A stretch of 64,000 nucleotides of DNA from Burkholderia sp. Ax-1719 (GTDB lineage Bacteria > Pseudomonadota > Gammaproteobacteria > Burkholderiales > Burkholderiaceae). The stretch is from assembly GCF_011753055.1 (NCBI RefSeq), contig NZ_VWWJ01000001.1, forward strand, positions 1 to 64,000. Direction: 5' to 3'. This document shows, piece by piece, positions 59,090 to 64,000 of this stretch. The position numbers were made by a program, and so were the translations under genes. The notes under the pieces are model-generated. The model ran no database searches. It had not been told where the DNA came from and saw only the letters and a program-made list of their open reading frames with translations. Positions within the stretch are counted from its first letter, which is position 1, and each line of letters begins with the position of its first letter.

Positions 59090-60028
59090 ATGGATAAGTT
59101 GCGTGAGATGGAAGTGTTTGTTGCCATCGTCGATCAAGGCAGTTTTACCGCTGCCTCGGAGAAACTGAATATGTCTGCAGCAGCGGTTTCGCGCGCGGTT
59201 CATTCGCTCGAAGCGCGTCTTGGCGCGCATCTTCTGGCGCGCACGACACGATCGGTGCGCGCCACCGATGCGGGCATGGCGTATCTGGAGACCTGCCGCC
59301 AGGTGATCGATGCGATTACAGACGTGGAATCCAATCTCGCCGCCGATCCCGAGAATCCCGTCGGCACGCTGACCATTTCCGCACCCGTTTTATTCGGGCA
59401 ACGATTTATTGCGCCGCTCGTCAATGCGTATGCGTTGCGTTATCCGGAAGTCAACGTCAATGCCGTGTATCTCGATCGTCCGACGAAGCTGCTGGAAGAA
59501 GGCGTAGATGTGGCGATCCGCATCGGCCATTTAGGCGATTCGTCGGCATTCGCGGTGAAACTGGGCGCAGTGCGGCGGCAAACCTTCGCCGCGCCTGCCT
59601 ATCTCGCCAAGCGCGGCGAACCCGCGCATCCGCGCGATCTGCTCCTGCACGATTGCGTGTCGTTCACCGGCGTGTCCCAGCCGCATGAATGGCTGTTCTA
59701 CGAAAACGCGGCGCGATTGCCCGTGCGCATCCAGCCACGCATGGTGGTCAACCTCGCGCCCGCTGCCGTTTCTGCCGCCATGCATGGCGTGGGCATCACG
59801 CAACTGCTTTCGTATCAGGCCGCGCCTGAAGTCTCTGCTGGCGATCTGGTGCCCATCCTGCGCGACTATGAACCGGACTCGACGCCGGTTAGCCTGCTGC
59901 ATATGGAGCGGCGCGGCAGGAGCGGAAAGATTCGCTCGTTCGTGGAATTCGTGACCGAGACGCTGCGGAAGAACACTTACCTTCAAGGCGCACCGACGTT
60001 AATGTCGATGCACTCGTCGGCGCGCTAA
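59090..60028 (+). CDS. LysR-family regulator of the efflux operon
   Basis: This is a 312-residue LysR-type protein with helix-turn-helix at 5-62 (EMEVFVAIVDQGSFTAASEKLNMSAAAVSRAVHSLEARLG) and an effector domain from about 92 (GTLTISAPVLFGQRFIAPLV). GGAGAGCC precedes the ATG at 59090. It is divergent from the ABM-EmrB-EmrA-NodT operon, the usual place for its regulator. Its stop overlaps the end of the mug gene by 4 bp, tail to tail. Confidence 0.9.
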   Translation: MDKLREMEVFVAIVDQGSFTAASEKLNMSAAAVSRAVHSLEARLGAHLLARTTRSVRATDAGMAYLETCRQVIDAITDVESNLAADPENPVGTLTISAPVLFGQRFIAPLVNAYALRYPEVNVNAVYLDRPTKLLEEGVDVAIRIGHLGDSSAFAVKLGAVRRQTFAAPAYLAKRGEPAHPRDLLLHDCVSFTGVSQPHEWLFYENAARLPVRIQPRMVVNLAPAAVSAAMHGVGITQLLSYQAAPEVSAGDLVPILRDYEPDSTPVSLLHMERRGRSGKIRSFVEFVTETLRKNTYLQGAPTLMSMHSSAR

Positions 60029-60552
60029 TGGGCACCAGCGGCTATGCGCAATTCGCGGTACGCCGCCGCCAATGCTTCGAGGCTGAAACTGCGATTGAGT
60101 CCGCTTGGATTCGGCAAGACCCACGCGCGCGAACCGGCAAAATCCGCGCTTTGCAGGCCCCATGCAATATCGCGCTGACCGGTCATTTCAGCGATCGCCA
60201 TTTTGCCGAGGAAGGCCACGTAGCGCGGCGCATAACGGCGAATCTTCAGCGCGAATTCCTGCGCCGAAGCCTGAATCTCCGCCTTGGATAATTCACTCGC
60301 GCGCGACGTTGGCCGCGCAACGGCTGTCGTCAATCCATAGCCATATTGCGGCAAGCGATAGCCATCTTCAGGGCGAAATTCTTCTTGCGTAAAGCCCGCC
60401 AGATGAAGCACGCGCCAGAAGCGATTGCCTCGGCCGGCAAAGTGTTGCCCGCTGGCCGCCGCACGCATGCCGGGATTGATACCGCAAAACAGCACCGATA
60501 AACCGGGTTCGACAATATCAGGCAGCGAGGGCTGAAAATTCGGTGTTTGCAT
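60025..60552 (-). CDS. mug: G/U mismatch-specific uracil-DNA glycosylase
   Basis: This is a 175-residue DNA repair enzyme that removes uracil or 3,N4-ethenocytosine from mismatches. The active-site motif is LFCGINPGMRAA (21-32, N26 of the GINPG motif), and the second motif LPNPSGLNR (about 146-154) inserts into the DNA. Length is near the family norm of 168. Its start lies inside the end of the GlxA-type gene: the two overlap by 35 bp in different frames, implying coupled expression. Confidence 0.94.
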   Translation of the reverse strand: MQTPNFQPSLPDIVEPGLSVLFCGINPGMRAAASGQHFAGRGNRFWRVLHLAGFTQEEFRPEDGYRLPQYGYGLTTAVARPTSRASELSKAEIQASAQEFALKIRRYAPRYVAFLGKMAIAEMTGQRDIAWGLQSADFAGSRAWVLPNPSGLNRSFSLEALAAAYRELRIAAGAH

Positions 60553-61525
60553 GGGGCTCGTCGAAACGCAAGTCTGCGCGAAAACGCTGGCGATATTGCT
60601 GCGGCGTCACGTTGAGCCGCCGCGCAAACGTCGTGCGCATATGACTGGCGCTGTGAAAACCGCATTCGTACGCCACGGTTTTGAGCGGCGCATCCGATTC
60701 TGCAAGCAGCTTTCTCGCCGAATCGACACGCACTTGTTCGACGTAGACTGCGGGCGTCATCTTCGCATGCTTCGCAAAGACGCGCGAAAGCGTGCGTCGG
60801 CTCACTGCCGCTGCATTGGCCAGTTCGTCGATCGACAGCGCTTCGGTCATGTGCTCGCTCACGTAGCGATGCACTCGCGCGAGTATCGGGTCTTCGTCCT
60901 TGCCTGCATTCATATAAGGGCTGTACTGCGATTGCCCACCCTCGCGCTGGATATAAACAACGAGCCGCTTGGCGACGCGCACCGCCAGTTCGTGCCCCCA
61001 GTCTTCCGCGACCAGTGCGAGACAGAGATCGATGCCCGCCGTGACGCCCGCTGACGTAAACAGCCGCCCATCGCGCACGAAAATGCGGTCAGGCTGCACA
61101 TTGGCCTGCGGGAATTCGTCGGACAAACGTTCCGCGTCGGCCCAATGGGTCGTCACCTCGCGGCCGTCGAGCAGCCCGGCACGCGCCAGCACGAAGGCGC
61201 CGTTGCACACCGAACCGTAGCGGCTCGCGCCGCGCGCCTGGCGTTGCAGCCAGGTCAGAAACGGCAAGGACGGGTGAGCATCGGGCAAGCGGGGGCCACC
61301 CGCCACCAGCAACATGTCCCATTGCACGTCGCATTCGGCGAAGCCGCAAGACACGGCGAGCTGCATGCCATTCGAGCAGGTGACCGCGCCCGCCTCGTAA
61401 CCGACCAGCGAAACTTCGTAGCGCTGATGATCGGCGAGAAAGGTATTCGCCTCGGCGAACACATCGAGCGGGCCGGCAACGTCAAGCGCCTGCACACCGT
61501 CGAACACCACAATGGCGACTTTCAT
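60518..61525 (-). CDS. GlxA-family regulator (DJ-1/PfpI domain plus AraC HTH)
   Basis: This is a 335-residue regulator. Residues 1-180 are a DJ-1/PfpI domain, with the nucleophile-elbow Cys in GSVCNGAFVLARAG (C107). Residues about 215-325 are an AraC DNA-binding domain (IDELANAAAVSRRTLSRVFAKH and VAYECGFHSASHMRTTFARRLNVTPQQYRQRF). Members sense amino-acid derivatives and control catabolic genes. It is divergent from a gene for a related DJ-1 domain without HTH. Its end overlaps mug by 35 bp. Confidence 0.93.
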   Translation of the reverse strand: MKVAIVVFDGVQALDVAGPLDVFAEANTFLADHQRYEVSLVGYEAGAVTCSNGMQLAVSCGFAECDVQWDMLLVAGGPRLPDAHPSLPFLTWLQRQARGASRYGSVCNGAFVLARAGLLDGREVTTHWADAERLSDEFPQANVQPDRIFVRDGRLFTSAGVTAGIDLCLALVAEDWGHELAVRVAKRLVVYIQREGGQSQYSPYMNAGKDEDPILARVHRYVSEHMTEALSIDELANAAAVSRRTLSRVFAKHAKMTPAVYVEQVRVDSARKLLAESDAPLKTVAYECGFHSASHMRTTFARRLNVTPQQYRQRFRADLRFDEPHANTEFSALAA

Positions 61526-61892
61526 GCTGGAACCTTGGTCGGTTGAGAGGGATTGAGCGGAATCGATGGGGAAATACGGCGGTCATTGCGATGACCGTGA
61601 CGCAGAGTAACGCAAGGCCGGAATCGCTTGCAGTCTGGCCCTGTAAAAAGACTTTTGCGCCTGTGTAATGAAATGGCAGCCATGCCGCGTGGCCCAAAAA
61701 GCGCGCTATCTGGCCGTTGAACGCACCATCGCCGCCCGCACGCGACGGGGCCGCCCACTAGACTGTCTTCGTGTTTCAAACGTCTCCTGCGCGTTACCAG
61801 CGCCAGGCGACGTCCACTCCATCACAACCCATTGGGCGCATGCAGCAAGGCCAACAGCCGCGCTTTCCAATGCGCCCGCGAGGATATGGCAC
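61526..61892. other. 367-bp divergent gap without a supported gene
   Basis: It lies between the GlxA-type regulator and its DJ-1 paralogue. A frame is open back from 61893 to 61668 but shows no family similarity and no ribosome-binding site. No clear promoter or dyad was found by eye. Confidence 0.45.
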
Positions 61893-62534
61893 ATGCAGGT
61901 CGCAATGATGCTTTACGCCGGCTTTCAATTGCTGGAAGTCAGCGACGCAATGGACGTGTTTCAAGAGGCCAACCGTCTGCGCGGACAGACGTTCTACGAG
62001 CCGCGCCTGCTCGGGCCATCGTGTGGGAGCGTGTTCGCCTCCAGCGGCGCGGCGCTCGCCACGGCTGACTGCTATGCGCGCGCCACAGGCGCATTCGACA
62101 TCGTCATGGTGCCGGGGTCCCCACTCGCCGATACCACGCCCGATCATCGGCAAGTGGTTGAATGGCTGCGCCATGCGGGCGCCACCACGCCGCGCATCGC
62201 CAGCCTCTCCAGCGGCGCCCTGCTGGTCGCACGCGCGGGCCTTGCCGACAAGCATTGGATAACCACGCAAAGGCGTTACGTAAGGCGCCTCGCCGACGAA
62301 TATCCCTCCACCCATGTATTCGCAAGCGAAGCCTGTGTGAAGGACGGCAATCTCTATTCGTCGGGCAGCGCGCGCGCCGGCTTGCATCTCGCGCTGGCGC
62401 TCGTCAGGGAAGACCTGGGCGCGCGGACCGCCGATCAGATCGGCGTTTCGTTAGGTTTGCCTGTACAGGCGGCGGATACGTCCGCCGCGCGTTCGAACCC
62501 ACTGGACAAGGCTGCACGATGGACGCCGACCTGA
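61893..62534 (+). CDS. DJ-1/PfpI-domain protein, HTH-less GlxA paralogue
   Basis: This is a 213-residue protein that aligns by eye with the N-terminal domain of the divergent GlxA-type regulator: the opening MQVAMMLYAGFQLLEVSDAMDVFQEAN, then SSGALLVARAGLADKHWITT and SSGSARAGLHLALALVREDLG. The Cys of the nucleophile elbow is Ser here (S106 in LSSGA), so peptidase- or glyoxalase-like activity is unlikely. There is no AraC domain. GAGG precedes the ATG at 61893. The stop lies 16 bp inside the following ArsR gene, so the pair is coupled. It probably acts as a ligand-sensing partner. Confidence 0.87.
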   Translation: MQVAMMLYAGFQLLEVSDAMDVFQEANRLRGQTFYEPRLLGPSCGSVFASSGAALATADCYARATGAFDIVMVPGSPLADTTPDHRQVVEWLRHAGATTPRIASLSSGALLVARAGLADKHWITTQRRYVRRLADEYPSTHVFASEACVKDGNLYSSGSARAGLHLALALVREDLGARTADQIGVSLGLPVQAADTSAARSNPLDKAARWTPT

Positions 62535-62815
62535 TCCACAAGGCGCTCGCCAATCCGCTGCGCCGCGAGATCCTCGCATGGTTGAAAACGCCGCGCGAGG
62601 CCTTTGCGGCGAGCTATATCGACCTGGGCCACGGCGTGCCCGTCGGCGCGATCCAGCAACGCAGCGGTCTTGCACAATCGACCGTTTCAGCACATCTTGC
62701 CGCGCTGGTCGACTCCGGATTGCTGCTCTGCACACGCGTGGGTCAATGGACCTTCCTCGCGCGCAACGAAGCGCTCATACGCGCTTTCGCCGCGCAGCTC
62801 CACCAGCAACTTTAG
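62519..62815 (+). CDS. ArsR-family winged-helix regulator
   Basis: This is a 98-residue DNA-binding protein with the ArsR pattern: ALANPLRREILAWLKTP (9-25), recognition region GLAQSTVSAHLAALVDSGLLLCTRVGQWTFLARNEALI (about 51-88). No metal-binding Cys pair (CxC) of ArsR/SmtB metal sensors is present, so it responds to something else or to a partner. It overlaps the preceding DJ-1 gene by 16 bp. Confidence 0.9.
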   Translation: MDADLIHKALANPLRREILAWLKTPREAFAASYIDLGHGVPVGAIQQRSGLAQSTVSAHLAALVDSGLLLCTRVGQWTFLARNEALIRAFAAQLHQQL

Positions 62816-63040
62816 GTCTCGAACCCAGCACCTTGCCGAGCGGCTGGAACTGGAAGGCAGATACTGAATGCCAGTCGTTTTTATTCAGAATAATGTCTTT
62901 AAATCGCAATTTAAAGACCACCTTATCTAAACCTTAAGCATTGCCATAGTTACAAAAAATATACTTCTAAAGCACAATTAAAGCGCCGCCGATAAAGCAA
63001 ATGCCGTATTCCGGCGTTTCATTTAATCGGGAGAAATTCG
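62816..63040. promoter_or_regulatory. AT-rich gap with a sigma-28-like promoter
   Basis: The 225-bp gap is markedly A+T-richer than the flanks. Near its end TAAAG (62969-62973) and a perfect GCCGATAA (62989-62996) form a flagellar sigma-28 (FliA) type promoter. The spacing after TAAA is 16 bases, one more than the usual 15. GGGAGAAA precedes the next ATG. Confidence 0.5.
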
Positions 63041-63352
63041 ATGGCAATTCAAGCGGTTTCCGGCCAGGCACTGGCGACGAATGTCGCAACGGCCACCACC
63101 ACCAACAACGGACAATCGGCGCAAACCAGCGCCACGGCCCAATCGTCCAGCGCAACGCAAACGCAAAGCTCAACGACACCTGCACAAAGCACGTCGTCGT
63201 CGGCTTCTTATTCGGTCAAGATCAGCAATGCCGCGCGCGCGGCATTGGCCGAGGCGACCGAGACTTCGGTTCAGACAGCGCAGGAAGCCAATCGCGGCGA
63301 TCTGCAGGCGCAGCGCCTGCAGGCCAGGGAACAGGCCAACAAGATCGGTTAA
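63041..63352 (+). CDS. Small Ser/Thr/Gln-rich protein behind a FliA-like promoter
   Basis: This is a 103-residue protein. Residues 1-55 are low-complexity Ser/Thr/Gln/Ala (ATTTNNGQSAQTSATA and similar), and 56-103 are a charged amphipathic helix region (SVKISNAARAALAEATETSV, then ANRGDLQAQRLQAREQANKIG). There is no signal peptide or membrane segment. The composition resembles secreted flagellar or type III export substrates and small motility proteins, and the upstream promoter supports a flagellar link. I do not recognise the family. A hairpin follows at 63364-63393. Confidence 0.75.
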   Translation: MAIQAVSGQALATNVATATTTNNGQSAQTSATAQSSSATQTQSSTTPAQSTSSSASYSVKISNAARAALAEATETSVQTAQEANRGDLQAQRLQAREQANKIG

Positions 63353-63363
63353 GTTTTGAAGCG

Positions 63364-63393
63364 GCTCCCGCTTGCATGTATTGAAGCGGGAGC
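63364..63393. terminator. Terminator-like hairpin after the small protein
   Basis: GCTCCCGCTT (63364-63373) and AAGCGGGAGC (63384-63393) are perfect 10-bp arms around GCATGTATTG. It lies between two convergent genes and lacks a long T-run. Confidence 0.6.
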
Positions 63394-63418
63394 GCTGCTG
63401 AAGTGCGCGGAGAAAGAA

Positions 63419-64000
63419 TCAGCGCGTACGTCGTGCCGCGCGTTGCGGAATCAGTACGAGGCAAGCGACGATAAACGCCAGCAGAATGCCCGAAGCATAC
63501 AGGCGGCTCACCGCCAGGCCGCCCTGCGCTACCGGCTTGTCGAGCAGATCGCCCAGGGTCGCGCCCAGCGGCCGCGTGAGCACGAAGGCGGCCCAGAACA
63601 GCAGCGTGCGCGATACGCGCGTGCCCAGCCACAGCAGGCCAACAATCACGATACCCACACCGAAGATTGCTGCGCCCACCTCGAACCCGAGCCCAAGGCC
63701 GCCGCGATCGTCGTCGGCGACCCAATCGCCCAGCGCGGTGCCCAGCGTCTGCGAAAACAGAATGGTGATCCAGTAGAACCATTCGACGCGCGGCGTGACG
63801 ACGCTTTCCACCGCCACCGTGCCTTCCGAGCGATACCAGATGCCCAGACTCGCTGCCAGCAGCGCGACGATGACGGTGACGCCGCCGGGATAGCCCACGC
63901 CCAGCGAGCGATCGCAGAAGTCCGCCAGGGTGGTGCCGAGTGTCGTGGTCGCGATGATGGTCGCCCAGTAGAGCCAGGCGTTGAAGCGCTCCGCGCGAAC
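63419..64000 (-). CDS. COG4705-type multi-pass membrane protein, cut by the window edge
   Basis: The stop is at 63419, and the frame stays open to the right edge, so about 193 C-terminal residues are visible. It has repeated modules of membrane helix plus a polar motif: TLGTTLADFCDRSLGVGYPGG, TLGTALGDWVADDD and PLGATLGDLLDKPVAQGG. This internal repeat (about four copies per protein) is typical of the COG4705 membrane-anchored family of unknown function, total length about 260. The N-terminus lies beyond the window. Confidence 0.85.
   Translation of the reverse strand, partial: VRAERFNAWLYWATIIATTTLGTTLADFCDRSLGVGYPGGVTVIVALLAASLGIWYRSEGTVAVESVVTPRVEWFYWITILFSQTLGTALGDWVADDDRGGLGLGFEVGAAIFGVGIVIVGLLWLGTRVSRTLLFWAAFVLTRPLGATLGDLLDKPVAQGGLAVSRLYASGILLAFIVACLVLIPQRAARRTR

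Noticed and set aside
1..64000. Integrated phage, transposon or genomic island
   Set aside because: No integrase, transposase, tRNA attachment site or phage structural gene was seen. The composition is even apart from local gaps and the skewed SDR ends.

Overview
The window is high-GC proteobacterial chromosome of the Burkholderiales, most like Paraburkholderia, Caballeronia or Burkholderia. The basis is three general trimeric porins with the MKxxx...AQSSVTLYG start and C-terminal Phe, the long-form isocitrate lyase, a NodT/EmrAB efflux operon, strongly C/G-ended codons, and many AraC, LysR and LuxR regulators beside small catabolic operons. I see no tRNA, rRNA, CRISPR array, transposase, integrase or phage gene. 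Most of the window reads as metabolic accessory DNA of a large-genome soil or plant-associated bacterium.

Layout. 1-4047: a cut-off dipeptide-binding protein gene, a porin and a membrane-tethered leucine-rich-repeat protein. 4105-10916: a ribitol operon on the minus strand in the order AraC regulator, binding protein, ATPase, permease, ribitol dehydrogenase, FGGY kinase. 11433-13013: isocitrate lyase. 13065-15337: a retron (promoter, msr-msd RNA with a 15-bp a1/a2 pairing, and a 449-residue reverse transcriptase) followed by a MAPEG membrane protein. 15478-17455: small conserved proteins. 17770-24674: an amine or amino-acid catabolic region (APC permease, EutR-like AraC regulator, aminotransferase, aldehyde dehydrogenase, LuxR regulator) with a shared 13-base motif ahead of three units. 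24904-26610: two convergent SDR genes separated by a large palindrome. 26607-32537: an uncharacterised cluster of porin, MFS transporter, deacetylase-fold amidohydrolase, MoaF-like protein and SDR with a divergent LuxR regulator. 32554-35979: a diguanylate cyclase divergent from a regulator with a degenerate receiver. 35986-44396: a LysR-controlled alkyl-sulfate and acyl-CoA cluster ending in a porin. 44556-48914: a glycine-zipper lipoprotein, FadD and an LplT-PlsC fusion. 49092-53830: small regulators, an acetyltransferase, an SDR, an MFS pump and a SnoaL-like protein. 53855-58742: an EmrAB-type tripartite efflux operon with a monooxygenase-fold protein. 59090-64000: LysR, Mug glycosylase, a GlxA-type regulator facing a DJ-1 paralogue paired with an ArsR protein, a small protein behind a sigma-28-like promoter, and a cut-off COG4705 membrane protein.

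The strongest candidate for a novel system is the retron at 13775-15337. Its promoter, start point, a1/a2 arms, branching-G motif, stem-loops and RT motifs all fit together, but the RT departs from canonical retron motifs and has no recognised effector. Other good leads are the porin/MFS/amidohydrolase/MoaF/SDR cluster, the pseudo-receiver regulator, the three-site 13-mer regulon, the split GlxA/ArsR pair and the strand-symmetric G/T skew around the 25740 palindrome. All function calls are from sequence reading alone; no database search was run.
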